Shown: positions 7,371-16,596 of the stretch, piece after piece
How positions within the stretch are numbered: the first letter of the stretch is position 1
Layout: each line of letters starts with the position of its first letter
DNA from: an uncultured Lachnospiraceae bacterium
GTDB taxonomy: Bacteria; Bacillota; Clostridia; Lachnospirales; Lachnospiraceae
Assembly: GCA_910577045.1 (NCBI GenBank)
Contig: CAJTLB010000021.1
Span: forward strand, 1-55,056
Length of the DNA stretch: 55,056 bases
Direction of reading: 5' to 3'
Notes under the pieces: generated by a model
Database searches by the model: none
What the model saw: the letters and a program-made list of their open reading frames with translations, nothing else
What the model was told of the DNA's origin: nothing
Made by a program: the position numbers and the translations under genes

Positions 7371-9836
7371 CTATTCTTCTAGAAGTTCCACCTTTACCTT
7401 ATTCAAATGCCATATATCCTCTACATAATTTTCAATTGTCCTATCAGAAGAAAATTTTCCACATTTTGCTGTATTTAACATAGCCATTCTTGCCCATGCC
7501 TTCCTATCACGGTATGCCTTGTCAATCTTTTTCTGTGCTTCTGCATAGGATCGGAAATCCTTTAATATAAAGTATGTGTCCGCCCTATCACTCTGCCTTG
7601 TATTTAACAGAGAATCATAAATTTCACGGAACATTTCTGGATCATAAGGAGAATAATATCCATTAATAAGCTGCATTAATACCTTACGGATCGCCTGGTC
7701 ATTATTGAAAATATCCATTGGATCATAACCGCCTTCATTTTCATAACGGATTACTTCATCAGAACTTAACCCAAAGATAAAGGCATTTTCTGTTCCAACT
7801 TCTTCTACAATCTCTACATTTGCACCATCCATTGTCCCTAATGTTACTGCGCCATTTAACATAAACTTCATATTGCCAGTACCAGAAGCTTCCTTACTAG
7901 CTGTAGAGATCTGCTCACTTACATCTGCCGCCGCAAAAATAATTTCTGCATTAGAAACCCGGTAATTCTCTATAAATACTACTTTTAACTTATTATTAAT
8001 AGACTTATCATTATTAATGACATCTGCTACACTGTTAATCAGCTTAATCGTAAGCTTTGCCCTGCGGTAGCCTGCTGCTGCCTTTGCGCCAAAAATAAAG
8101 GTTCTTGGGTAAAAGTCCATATCTGGGTTTTCCTTTATTTCATTATATAAGTGCATAACATGTAGGATATTCAATAACTGGCGCTTATACTCATGAAGCC
8201 GCTTTACTTGTACATCAAAAATAGAATTTGGATCTACTTGGATTCCATTATGCTCCAAAATATATTCTGCCAAACGGATCTTATTTTGATGCTTAATCTG
8301 CATAAATTCTTCTTGGCATTTTTCATCATCTACATAAACAGACAACCGATCCATTTGAGGCAAATCTAAAATCCAGCCGTCCCCAATTTTATCTGTTACC
8401 CATTTTGCAAGCAATGGGTTCGCATGTAATAAAAACCTTCTTTGTGTAATACCATTCGTCTTATTATTAAATTTCTCTGGCATCATTTGATAGAAGTCAC
8501 GCAATGTTTCTTTTTTCAGGATCTCTGTATGCAGTTTTGCCACGCCATTTACAGAAAAACCTCCGACAATAGCTAAATGTGCCATTTTTACTTGCCCGTC
8601 ATAGATAATTGCCATACTTTTAATCTTATCTTGTTCGCCTGGATATTTCTTTTGGATTTCCAAAATAAACCGACGGTTAATTTCTTCTACAATTTGGTAG
8701 ATTCTTGGCAATAGCCTAGAGAATAATTCAATTGGCCATTTTTCTAATGCTTCAGACATAATAGTATGGTTTGTATACGCACAAGTCTTTGTTGTTACTT
8801 CCCATGCTTCATCCCATGTAAGCCCTTCTTCATCCATTAAAATTCTCATAAGCTCTGCCACTGTAACAGTTGGATGGGTGTCATTTAACTGGAATATTAC
8901 CTTTTCATATAATTTCTTAATATCACTGTGCTTATCTTTATATTTCTTTACAGCAGTCTGGATACTTGCAGAAATAAAGAAATACTGTTGTTTTAAACGG
9001 AGTTCTTTTCCTGCATAATGGTTATCATTTGGATAAAGTACCTCTACAATTGTTTTTGCCAAATTTTCCTGTTCTACGGCTGTATGGTAATCCCCTTTAT
9101 CAAATACTGCCAAATTAAAACGCTGTACAGGTTCTGCATCCCAAATACGAAGTGTATTTACCACATTGTTCCCATAGCCTACTACTGGAAGATCATATGG
9201 GACAGCACGGATTACCTGATAATTTTCCTGGATAAATTGCTCTCTCCCATTTGCATTTCTTACTACACGCACATATCCGCCAAATTTAACTTCTGTTGCA
9301 TACTCATCCCTGCGGATTTCAAATGGGTTCCCATTCTTTAGCCAATCGTCTGGCGCTTCTACCTGATAACCATCTTCAATCTTCTGCATAAACATGCCAT
9401 AACGGTAACGGATTCCGCAACCATACGCAGAATATCCAAGAGAAGCAAGTGAATCTAGGAAACATGCTGCTAAACGTCCAAGACCGCCATTCCCAAGTGC
9501 TGCGTCTGGCTCTTGATCCTCAATAATATTCAAATCACAGCCAAGCTCCTGCATGGCTTCCTTTACCCCATCGTAAAAAGTTAAATTAATTAAATTATTT
9601 CCCAAAGCCCTTCCCATTAAAAACTCCATAGACAAATAATATACAGTCTTTGGGTCACTCTTCTCATACTCTTTCTGGGTAGCAAGCCATGCGTCAATAA
9701 TGGCATCTTTTACTGCATAAGAAACTGCTTGGAAAATCTGTTGGGGTGTCGCTTCCTCAATTGTCCTTCTGTACAATGTTTTCACATTATACAATACACT
9801 TCTCTTAAAAAATTCCTTGTCAAACTTACGATTCAA
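7371..9836 (-). CDS. glgP: Glycogen/maltodextrin phosphorylase
   Basis: This 821-residue GT35 enzyme releases glucose 1-phosphate from alpha-1,4-glucans with phosphate and pyridoxal phosphate. Recognised blocks are EFLMGRALGNNL near the N terminus, the glycine-rich ALGNGGLGRLAAC loop, RVSNAEIIFAAAD, and the PLP-lysine motif EASGTGNMKFMLNG. The length matches bacterial GlgP. The start codon is TTG (9836-9834), 8 bases after GGAGG; no better ATG lies nearby and the MNRKFDKEFF start fits the family. It begins 25 bp after the ileS stop and precedes galE by 18 bp, suggesting one transcript. No glgA, glgB or glgC is in the window. A choice between glycogen and maltodextrin as substrate cannot be made from sequence alone. 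Confidence 0.93.
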   Translation of the reverse strand: MNRKFDKEFFKRSVLYNVKTLYRRTIEEATPQQIFQAVSYAVKDAIIDAWLATQKEYEKSDPKTVYYLSMEFLMGRALGNNLINLTFYDGVKEAMQELGCDLNIIEDQEPDAALGNGGLGRLAACFLDSLASLGYSAYGCGIRYRYGMFMQKIEDGYQVEAPDDWLKNGNPFEIRRDEYATEVKFGGYVRVVRNANGREQFIQENYQVIRAVPYDLPVVGYGNNVVNTLRIWDAEPVQRFNLAVFDKGDYHTAVEQENLAKTIVEVLYPNDNHYAGKELRLKQQYFFISASIQTAVKKYKDKHSDIKKLYEKVIFQLNDTHPTVTVAELMRILMDEEGLTWDEAWEVTTKTCAYTNHTIMSEALEKWPIELFSRLLPRIYQIVEEINRRFILEIQKKYPGEQDKIKSMAIIYDGQVKMAHLAIVGGFSVNGVAKLHTEILKKETLRDFYQMMPEKFNNKTNGITQRRFLLHANPLLAKWVTDKIGDGWILDLPQMDRLSVYVDDEKCQEEFMQIKHQNKIRLAEYILEHNGIQVDPNSIFDVQVKRLHEYKRQLLNILHVMHLYNEIKENPDMDFYPRTFIFGAKAAAGYRRAKLTIKLINSVADVINNDKSINNKLKVVFIENYRVSNAEIIFAAADVSEQISTASKEASGTGNMKFMLNGAVTLGTMDGANVEIVEEVGTENAFIFGLSSDEVIRYENEGGYDPMDIFNNDQAIRKVLMQLINGYYSPYDPEMFREIYDSLLNTRQSDRADTYFILKDFRSYAEAQKKIDKAYRDRKAWARMAMLNTAKCGKFSSDRTIENYVEDIWHLNKVKVELLEE

Positions 9837-9861
9837 CTCTGATTCCTCCTTACTTCTTATC

Positions 9862-12800
9862 TTAAATTGTTTTTTCTACTCCTAAAACTGTCTTTTCACC
9901 ATTAATATCCCATTCCTTTGAAATAGCAGGTACCTGTCCAATTACAATTTCATCTGCTAAAACTGCCTTACTAATTTCTTCTGTATGCTTTCCTAATATC
10001 TCTGCTAATTTCTGGTTTTCATTTTGGAATACTTTAATATGGTCAATTACTTCAAACCCTGCTTCCTTGCGCATTGTCTGGATTTTACTAATTAATTCCC
10101 TTACATAGCCTTCCTCTATTAACTCTGGGGTCAAATTAGTATCTAATACTACTGTAATCCCATTGTCGCTATCGGAAACATACCCCTCCATTTGGGCTGC
10201 CTCAATTAATAAATCCTCTTTTTCTATTTTTTCCTCTTTCCCATCTAAGACAATTGACAAAGTTCCTTTTTCATTTAATTCATCCATTGCCTGGTTGCCA
10301 TTTAACCCTGCCAGTAACTCTTTTAAAGCATTAATCTGTTTTCCAAAACGTTTTCCAAGCGTCCGAAGCTGTGGCTTAAAGCTATAAGATGTAAATTCTC
10401 TTACATCTTCTGTGTATTGGACACTCTTTACATTTAATTCATCTTCTATAATCTCTGTATAAAAATCAGAAAGAGGGGCCTTCCCTAATTTTACAAACAT
10501 AGTACGGATTGGTTGGCGGTTCTTAATATTTGCCGCATTTCTACAAGCACGCCCTAATACTACTATTTTTACAACTTCTTCCATATCATCTTCTAATTTC
10601 TTATCAATCCATTCTGTCTGTACTACAGGGAAATCACACAAATGGATACTTTCCGGCGCTGTTTTATCATTTGTCCTAACAAGGTTCTGGTAAATCTCTT
10701 CTGTCATAAATGGAATCATCGGCGCAGCGGCCTTACAAATATTAGTTAGCGTTGTATATAATGTCATATACGCATTAATCTTGTCCTGCTCCATGCCGCC
10801 TGCCCAGAACCGTTCCCTGCAACGCCTTACATACCAGTTACTCATTTCATCTACAAACTCTTGTAAAGCCCTTGCTGCTTCTGGAATCCGGTAATTTTCT
10901 AAATTAGTATCCACTTCTTTAATTACTGTATTTAACTTAGACAAAAGCCATTTATCCATAACAGGCAATTTATTATACTCTAATGTATATTTCGTTGCGT
11001 CAAAATTATCTATATTCGCATACGTAACAAAAAATACATAAGAATTCCACAAAGTCCCCATAAACTTGCGTTGGCCTTCTATTACTGCCTTATCGTGGAA
11101 CCTGTTTGGCAGCCATGGTGCACTATTAATATAAAAATACCAACGGATTGCGTCTGCACCATGCTTTTCCAATGCTTCAAATGGATCTACTGCATTGCCT
11201 TTTGACTTGCTCATTTTCTGCCCATTCTCATCTTGTACTAAACCTAATACAATTACATTTTTATAAGGCGCTTTATTAAATAATAACGTAGACTCTGCAA
11301 GCAAGGAATAAAACCATCCCCTTGTCTGGTCAACTGCCTCTGAAATAAAATCTGCTGGGAACTGCTGCTCAAATAAATCCTTATTTTCAAATGGATAGTG
11401 ATGCTGTGCAAATGGCATTGCCCCAGAATCAAACCAACAGTCAATTACCTCTGGCACACGTCTCATTGGCCTCTTACATTTTGGGCAGGTAATGGTTACT
11501 TCATCAATAAATGGCCGATGCAGCTCAATCTCTTCAGGACAATTATCGGACATTTCCTTTAATTCCTGAATACTTCCTATTGCATGTTGATATCCACACT
11601 CACATTCCCAAATATTTAATGGGGTTCCCCAATAACGGTTGCGGCTAATGCCCCAATCTTGGATATTTTCTAGCCAGTCACCAAACCGTCCTTTCCCTAT
11701 GCTCTCTGGAATCCAGTTAATCGTATTATTATTGCGGATTAAATCCTCTTTTACCGCAGTCATTTTAATAAACCAAGACTCTCTTGCATAATAAATAAGC
11801 GGGGTATCACATCTCCAACAATGTGGGTAACTATGCTCAAACTTTGGCGCTGCAAATAATAGTCCTTTTTTATCTAATTCCATTAAAATTTCTTTGTCAG
11901 CTTTTTTACAAAATACACCCTTCCATGGAGTTTCTTCTGTCATTTCCCCTTTGGCATCTACTAACTGCACAAATGGAAGATCGTATTTCCTCCCTACATT
12001 GGCATCATCCTCGCCAAATGCAGGGGCAATATGGACAACACCTGTCCCATCTGTTAAGGTTACATAACTGTCACAAGTAATATAAAATGCTTTTTTATTC
12101 TGTTTTTTACAAATATCTACAGCAAAGTCAAATAATGGCTCATATTCTTTATATTCTAACTCTTTTCCAGTAAACTGCCCCAATACCTCATAAGAGCCCT
12201 CGCCTAGCACTGTATTGCACAATGCTTCTGCCATATAATATATTTCGCCAGTTTCTTTCACCTTAATTTTTACATATGCCTCCACTGGGTTTACGCAAAG
12301 TGCCACATTAGAAGGCAATGTCCATGGGGTTGTAGTCCATGCAAGAATATATTCTCCTTCTGCACCTTTTACCCTGAACTTGGCAATGGCAGACTTTTCC
12401 TTAATATCCTTATACCCTTGTGCCACCTCATGGCTAGACAAAGGCGTACCGCAGCGTGGGCAATATGGCACAATCTTAAAACCTTTATATAATAATTTCT
12501 TTTCCCAAATCTGCTTTAATGCCCACCATTCTGATTCAATATAATTATTTTCATACGTAACATATGGATTTTCCATATCAGCCCAAAAACCTACTGTACC
12601 AGAAAAATCCTCCCACATACCTTTATATTTCCATACACTTTCTTTACAATGGCTAATAAATGGCTCTACCCCATATTCTTCAATTTGTTCTTTTCCATCT
12701 AACCCTAAAAATTTCTCTACCTCTAATTCAACAGGAAGCCCATGAGTATCCCATCCAGCTTTCCTTGGAACCATATATCCCTTCATGGTACGGTACCGGG

Positions 12801-13005
12801 GTATCATATCTTTAATCACACGGGTTAATACATGGCCAATATGTGGTTTTCCATTTGCTGTTGGCGGCCCGTCATAAAAAGTATATGTTTTTGCATCCTT
12901 ACGGTTTTCCATACTTTTCTCAAAAATATTATGATCATTCCAGAATTGCTCTATTTTCTTTTCTCTCTCCACAAAGTTCATATCCGTTGATACCTTGTTA
13001 TACAC
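9862..13005 (-). CDS. ileS: Isoleucyl-tRNA synthetase
   Basis: IleS attaches isoleucine to tRNA-Ile and edits misactivated valine. The class I signature appears as PHIGH near the N terminus and KMSKS in QKMSKSKGN. Cysteine pairs CPRC, CWRC, CECG and CPKC are seen in the middle. I place the start at GTG 13005-13003 (VYNKVSTDMNFVEREKK, read as Met): GGGAGGAG lies 6 bases upstream, and family members begin with this block. A longer in-frame ATG at 13035 would put that ribosome site inside the gene. The product is 1047 residues. The gene follows an isoleucine T-box leader and heads the ileS-glgP-galE run. The C-terminal part is of the long type with an anticodon-binding domain and a tail similar to clade 2 (eukaryote-like) IleS; that subclass call is tentative. 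Confidence 0.95.
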   Translation of the reverse strand: MYNKVSTDMNFVEREKKIEQFWNDHNIFEKSMENRKDAKTYTFYDGPPTANGKPHIGHVLTRVIKDMIPRYRTMKGYMVPRKAGWDTHGLPVELEVEKFLGLDGKEQIEEYGVEPFISHCKESVWKYKGMWEDFSGTVGFWADMENPYVTYENNYIESEWWALKQIWEKKLLYKGFKIVPYCPRCGTPLSSHEVAQGYKDIKEKSAIAKFRVKGAEGEYILAWTTTPWTLPSNVALCVNPVEAYVKIKVKETGEIYYMAEALCNTVLGEGSYEVLGQFTGKELEYKEYEPLFDFAVDICKKQNKKAFYITCDSYVTLTDGTGVVHIAPAFGEDDANVGRKYDLPFVQLVDAKGEMTEETPWKGVFCKKADKEILMELDKKGLLFAAPKFEHSYPHCWRCDTPLIYYARESWFIKMTAVKEDLIRNNNTINWIPESIGKGRFGDWLENIQDWGISRNRYWGTPLNIWECECGYQHAIGSIQELKEMSDNCPEEIELHRPFIDEVTITCPKCKRPMRRVPEVIDCWFDSGAMPFAQHHYPFENKDLFEQQFPADFISEAVDQTRGWFYSLLAESTLLFNKAPYKNVIVLGLVQDENGQKMSKSKGNAVDPFEALEKHGADAIRWYFYINSAPWLPNRFHDKAVIEGQRKFMGTLWNSYVFFVTYANIDNFDATKYTLEYNKLPVMDKWLLSKLNTVIKEVDTNLENYRIPEAARALQEFVDEMSNWYVRRCRERFWAGGMEQDKINAYMTLYTTLTNICKAAAPMIPFMTEEIYQNLVRTNDKTAPESIHLCDFPVVQTEWIDKKLEDDMEEVVKIVVLGRACRNAANIKNRQPIRTMFVKLGKAPLSDFYTEIIEDELNVKSVQYTEDVREFTSYSFKPQLRTLGKRFGKQINALKELLAGLNGNQAMDELNEKGTLSIVLDGKEEKIEKEDLLIEAAQMEGYVSDSDNGITVVLDTNLTPELIEEGYVRELISKIQTMRKEAGFEVIDHIKVFQNENQKLAEILGKHTEEISKAVLADEIVIGQVPAISKEWDINGEKTVLGVEKTI

Positions 13006-13011
13006 TTTCTT

Positions 13012-13019
13012 CTCCTCCC
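13012..13019 (-). promoter_or_regulatory. Ribosome binding site fixing the ileS GTG start
   Basis: GGGAGGAG on the minus strand sits 6 bases before GTG 13005. It decides against the in-frame ATG at 13035, which has no such site. Confidence 0.8.
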
Positions 13020-13045
13020 TTTCTTCTGATGGCAAAACTTTCTAT

Positions 13046-13294
13046 TAAAAAAACCTTTACCCTGCAACAGGGCAAAGGTTATTCTTTGTTCTACCACCTA
13101 TTTCAACATACAGTTATATGAGTCCCAGATAACGGTGGAACGCCGGCAAAGCTTACTTTTTTTCAGCAATGCAACTCCGAAGTGATTTTCATCTGCCTCT
13201 TACTTGTGCCGGCTTCCACCTTCCCCGGTTCTCTATTACGTTTAGAAACAGGTTACTCTCTTCATCCACATTATTCTTCCATATGGCAATTCAT
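13046..13294 (-). ncRNA. T-box riboswitch (isoleucine) upstream of ileS
   Basis: The leader begins about 7 bases after the -10 box and ends in a terminator just before ileS. On the minus strand it contains an AGAGAGTAA stretch of the stem I AGUA type. It also has a specifier region GAAAATCACTTCGGAG whose triplet ATC (13186-13184) is an isoleucine codon, and an AGGTGGTAGAAC element (13099-13088). The TGGT there can pair with the ACCA end of uncharged tRNA-Ile. Uncharged tRNA-Ile should favour the antiterminator and switch on ileS, and probably glgP and galE. The T-box sequence is a variant: it lacks the usual CCGCG after TGGTA. The specifier position and terminator make the call firm. Confidence 0.85.
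13053..13079 (-). terminator. T-box-controlled terminator before ileS
   Basis: On the minus strand ACCTTTGCCCT and AGGGTAAAGGT flank a short GTTGC loop, followed by a run of seven T. This is the conditional terminator of the ileS T-box leader. Confidence 0.85.
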
Positions 13295-13300
13295 GGCTTT

Positions 13301-13329
13301 ATTATAAGCGTTCCTATTTTTCTTGTCAA
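13301..13329 (-). promoter_or_regulatory. Consensus sigma-A promoter for the ileS leader
   Basis: TTGACA (13329-13324) and TATAAT (13306-13301) are both perfect consensus boxes with a 17-bp spacer on the minus strand. The rest of the stretch up to the next gene at 13499 holds nothing else I can identify. Confidence 0.9.
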
Positions 13330-13498
13330 GTACAAGCAGTTAGATATAACAGAAATAATTCCTAAAACCATATATAACACAAAGAAAATATTAAAAAACA
13401 CCAATCCAATAGGGCATTTTTACAAAGGCAGAATAAAATAAATTATATCATTTTTATTGATATTTTAACAACACCCTTAATAAGAAAGGAGAATATAT

Positions 13499-14857
13499 AT
13501 GGGACACCGACTCGTATGGAATAAACGGTATAATACTGGCGTAGAAATTATTGATAGGGCTCACAAAAAGCTATTTAGTATTCTTAATAAACTATTTGAT
13601 CTTAGGGAACAAGATGAAAAAAGCCAATGGGTCTGCCATGAAGCTATTAAATACTTTAAAGAACATGCGCTTAAGCATTTTGCAGAAGAAGAAAACTATA
13701 TGGATTCTATCCATTATGCAGATCTGGAAACCCACAGGCGTATTCATAAAAATTTTCGCGAAAGGACACTTCCTGCACTTGAAAAAGAAATAGAACTAGC
13801 AGACTTTTCAGAAGACTCCATTAACCATTTCCTCGGCGTTTGTGCCGGATGGTTAGTGGGCCATACACTAATCGAAGATTATGCTATTGTAAGCGGCGAA
13901 CATATTACACAATGGGAAAACCTTCTACCAGAGGAAGAACAAGCAATTATGGGGCAGACGCTTATCAATTTGCTTCACAGTATATTCCAATTAAACCCTA
14001 TATTAATTAGTGATTGCTATGGCGGGGAAAAATTTGGGGATGGTATTTATTACCGGATAATCTATAGCACCAAAGAACAAAAAAAATGGGAATTCTTTCT
14101 AATCTTTGAACAGCAATTTATTATTAGTACGATTGGCAGCGTATTAGACACTCATTCCGAAGCAGTAAATGCCATGTTAATGAATACAGCCAGGTATGTA
14201 GCCAAACAACTAGTAGAACGTATTAAAGGCTATTTTCCATCCTCTGAAGAATTTGAAATAAAAGATGAACAATTATTAACTTATGATCAATTCCAAAAAA
14301 TATTTGAAAAACAAAGCCCTCAATTCAGTTTTCTTTTTGATACTGGAAAAGGATATTTCGCATATTGTGTAACTGCAACAGATATATTACAAAATGAAGG
14401 AGGAATTTCCATTATTACAACAAATGCTATGTCTGAAATTGAAAAATACTTGAACCAAAACCAATTAGAAAAAACAGCAATTATCCAAAAAAAGAAAATT
14501 CTTTTAGTAGATGATTCTAATTTTATGTTAAAAACACTCCAAAATCTTTTTAATCATGATTATGAAGTAACAACAGCAAAATCTGGGCTATCTGCAATCC
14601 GATCTATTACGCTTGACAAGCCTGATTTAATTTTATTAGACTATGAAATGCCTATCTGCAATAGCAGCCAAGTATTTGCCATGATTCGTTCGGAAAAAGA
14701 ATTTGTAGATATTCCTGTAATCTTTTTAACCAACAAAGTAGATAAGGAAAGTGTTAAAAAAGTAATTGCCCTTAAGCCAGAAGGATATTTATCTAAATCC
14801 CAGCCTCCAGAATCCATAAAAAAAGAAATAGACCACTTTTTTAAAAAAGATTTATAA
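13499..14857 (+). CDS. Bacteriohemerythrin / CheX-like / receiver fusion protein
   Basis: This 452-residue soluble protein has three parts. Residues 1-140 are a bacteriohemerythrin domain with all seven diiron ligands visible: H22, H60, E64, H79, H83, H122 and D127. Hemerythrins bind O2 or sense oxygen/NO. Residues about 155-250 resemble the CheX/CheC-like phosphatase fold, a weaker assignment. Residues about 335-450 are a response-regulator receiver (ILLVDDSNF, phosphoacceptor Asp in LLDYEMP, then FLTNK). No DNA-binding or enzymatic output domain follows. An oxygen-responsive element coupled to phospho-signalling, possibly chemotaxis, is a reasonable inference. GAAAGGAG precedes the ATG. It stands alone; no che genes are in the window. 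Confidence 0.85.
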   Translation: MGHRLVWNKRYNTGVEIIDRAHKKLFSILNKLFDLREQDEKSQWVCHEAIKYFKEHALKHFAEEENYMDSIHYADLETHRRIHKNFRERTLPALEKEIELADFSEDSINHFLGVCAGWLVGHTLIEDYAIVSGEHITQWENLLPEEEQAIMGQTLINLLHSIFQLNPILISDCYGGEKFGDGIYYRIIYSTKEQKKWEFFLIFEQQFIISTIGSVLDTHSEAVNAMLMNTARYVAKQLVERIKGYFPSSEEFEIKDEQLLTYDQFQKIFEKQSPQFSFLFDTGKGYFAYCVTATDILQNEGGISIITTNAMSEIEKYLNQNQLEKTAIIQKKKILLVDDSNFMLKTLQNLFNHDYEVTTAKSGLSAIRSITLDKPDLILLDYEMPICNSSQVFAMIRSEKEFVDIPVIFLTNKVDKESVKKVIALKPEGYLSKSQPPESIKKEIDHFFKKDL

Positions 14858-14864
14858 TTTTTCC

Positions 14865-14894
14865 AAGGGAGATACCAACAATGGCACCTCCCTT
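14865..14894. terminator. Terminator between the hemerythrin fusion and the convergent unknown gene
   Basis: AAGGGAG and CTCCCTT form the stem, followed by TT on the plus strand and preceded by A/T-rich DNA. It lies between the two convergent stops. Confidence 0.6.
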
Positions 14895-15584
14895 TTACAC
14901 TTTAATCTGGTACACCCAAGCATTTCCTTTCTTTTGTACACGTTCCACACAATTTACTTCAAATAAAATATTCAATGTTATCTGTGCTAACCTCCTAGAA
15001 ATATGTGCTGTTTTGGCAAATTCATAACTTCCAAATTCTGCTGGCAAGCCTTTTGGCAATAATTTTTTATAATCCGCCCTAGAATCAATACATAATTCTT
15101 CTATAATCTTCTTTGGAATCCTGTCACAACGGGAAGAGCCTTTCTTTTTATCCTTGCTCCAGCCATTTAAGTAACGATATTCTTCGATTTCTAATATTAG
15201 CACATGCAAATGAAGGTTTGGGTCCCCTAAATACTCCTTTATTCTATATAATTCTTTGCATATTTCATAATAAGTCCCTTTTTTGGGCGATACGCGCCCT
15301 TTTGAAATTTCCCCACTCTCTAGATCTAACCAATATAACCATTTTTTCCCTGGGACAGGATAGACCAACGTCACTGGATACTCTTTTAAAAATACTTTTA
15401 ACTTTCCCCTTAACCGGTAAAACTGCTGTGTCTGGATTTCAATAATCCCTTTTTCATTATAAATATCCGCATAATATTTCTTAATCCGAACTTCCTGCTT
15501 TTCTTTATTTGGCTCAAAATAATTTTTAAGTGTGTGATGTAATGTTTTCTCCCCTAATGTCCCAATCCCTTTTTTTTCATCCAT
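14895..15584 (-). CDS. Unknown protein with a possible nuclease-like N-terminus and winged-helix C-terminus
   Basis: I do not recognise a named family with certainty. The 229-residue protein is basic and soluble. The N-terminal half has the pattern GEKTLH, then YADIYNEKGIIEIQT (residues 43-57), which looks like the E, D and ExQ elements of the PD-(D/E)xK nuclease-like fold. The last 55 residues (AKTAHISRRLAQITLNILFEVN and onward) look like a winged helix. Its ATG overlaps the stop of the upstream AraC-type regulator by 8 bases, so the two are translationally coupled and probably act together. Whether it binds or cuts DNA, or is a degenerate regulatory domain, is open. Confidence 0.6.
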   Translation of the reverse strand: MDEKKGIGTLGEKTLHHTLKNYFEPNKEKQEVRIKKYYADIYNEKGIIEIQTQQFYRLRGKLKVFLKEYPVTLVYPVPGKKWLYWLDLESGEISKGRVSPKKGTYYEICKELYRIKEYLGDPNLHLHVLILEIEEYRYLNGWSKDKKKGSSRCDRIPKKIIEELCIDSRADYKKLLPKGLPAEFGSYEFAKTAHISRRLAQITLNILFEVNCVERVQKKGNAWVYQIKV

Positions 15585-16455
15585 TGATTTTTCCCTTTAC
15601 CGTTGCCCTGCGGAATTTCCTATATTTAAACGGCGGTTGCCCCATTTGTTTTTTAAATACCTTTTCAAAATAGGTAACACTCTCAAAACCTGCCAATTCT
15701 GAAATCTGGGTAATACTATAATTAGTAGTTTCTAAAAGTTCCCTTCCCTTCTTAACCCTCTGTATTGTTAAATACTCATTTATTGTAAAACCTGTTACTT
15801 CCTTAAAAATCCTACTTAAATAACATTTACTTACAAAAAATTTTTCTGCAAGCCCCTGCAAAGATATTTTTTTATAACAATTTTTTTGGATATACTCTGC
15901 TACTTCATTTACTTTCAAACATTTCGCAGACAATAAATTCCCTTCCTTATCTGCCAAAGGAAAAACCTGCCTTGTACGGATAATATAAAGCATCATCTCT
16001 GCAAGCCTTGCCAATATCATTTGTTCATACCCTATTTTTCTTTCCCTAGCTTCATTAGCAATTATAAGCATTGTATTTTCTACTAATTTTTGCCCTTCTT
16101 TATTTAATTCTACTATTTTACAGCTTTCAAAAAACCTTTCTATCGTTACAACACGCAGCCTTTGGAAAAATGCTTCCAGCCATTCCTCTTTTACTTCAAT
16201 TAACATCCGGTTAAAATATGGCTTCCCTGCCACACTATTTGTTTTATGTATTTTTTCTTTTTCAATAAATAATATTGTCCCTGATTTTATTAAAAATGTT
16301 TCACTTTCAATAAAATAATACCGTTCCCCTTCTAATAAATAATATATTTCATATTCACTGTGCATATGGCGCGCATCCATATTAAACTCCTCATCACGGA
16401 TTACCTGTTCTACCATTAACCCAGGAATTCTTTCTTTAAATATAGTATGTTTCAT
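15577..16455 (-). CDS. AraC-family transcriptional regulator (cupin plus HTH)
   Basis: The 292-residue protein has an N-terminal cupin-type sensing domain (about 10-140, with MDARHMHSEYEIYYLLEGERYY) and a C-terminal pair of AraC helix-turn-helix motifs (about 185-285). The second HTH carries the usual ISELAGFESVTYFEKVFKK signature. Such proteins bind sugars and activate nearby catabolic genes. It is divergent from the GH4 galacturonidase-like gene across 141 bp, so that gene is the likely target. Its 3' end overlaps the start of the unknown nuclease-like gene. A candidate promoter (TTTAGT-16-TATACT, 16496-16469) lies upstream. Confidence 0.9.
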   Translation of the reverse strand: MKHTIFKERIPGLMVEQVIRDEEFNMDARHMHSEYEIYYLLEGERYYFIESETFLIKSGTILFIEKEKIHKTNSVAGKPYFNRMLIEVKEEWLEAFFQRLRVVTIERFFESCKIVELNKEGQKLVENTMLIIANEARERKIGYEQMILARLAEMMLYIIRTRQVFPLADKEGNLLSAKCLKVNEVAEYIQKNCYKKISLQGLAEKFFVSKCYLSRIFKEVTGFTINEYLTIQRVKKGRELLETTNYSITQISELAGFESVTYFEKVFKKQMGQPPFKYRKFRRATVKGKING

Positions 16456-16468
16456 TTTCCCTCATCCT

Positions 16469-16496
16469 AGTATACGATTTTTCTATTTTTACTAAA
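16469..16496 (-). promoter_or_regulatory. Candidate promoter of the AraC-type regulator
   Basis: Minus strand TTTAGT (16496-16491) and TATACT (16474-16469) are 16 bp apart, just ahead of the regulator ATG. On the plus strand a TATAAT at 16537-16542 without a good -35 box may serve the divergent GH4 gene, as expected for an activator-dependent promoter. Confidence 0.4.
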
Positions 16497-16596
16497 ATAC
16501 AGCAATATATTACAATTTTCTTTAAAGATATTATATTATAATAGGATTAACAACGCAAGTAAAAACAGTTATTTTGGAAAGGGGATTTATACCATA

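Noticed and set aside
13053..13150. A possible plus-strand T-box (GGTGGAACGCCG)
   Set aside because: The specifier, promoter and terminator all fit the minus strand upstream of ileS; the plus-strand match is the other side of a stem.
13169..13441. 90-codon plus-strand frame before the hemerythrin gene
   Set aside because: It lies antisense to the ileS T-box leader and promoter and has no ribosome site.
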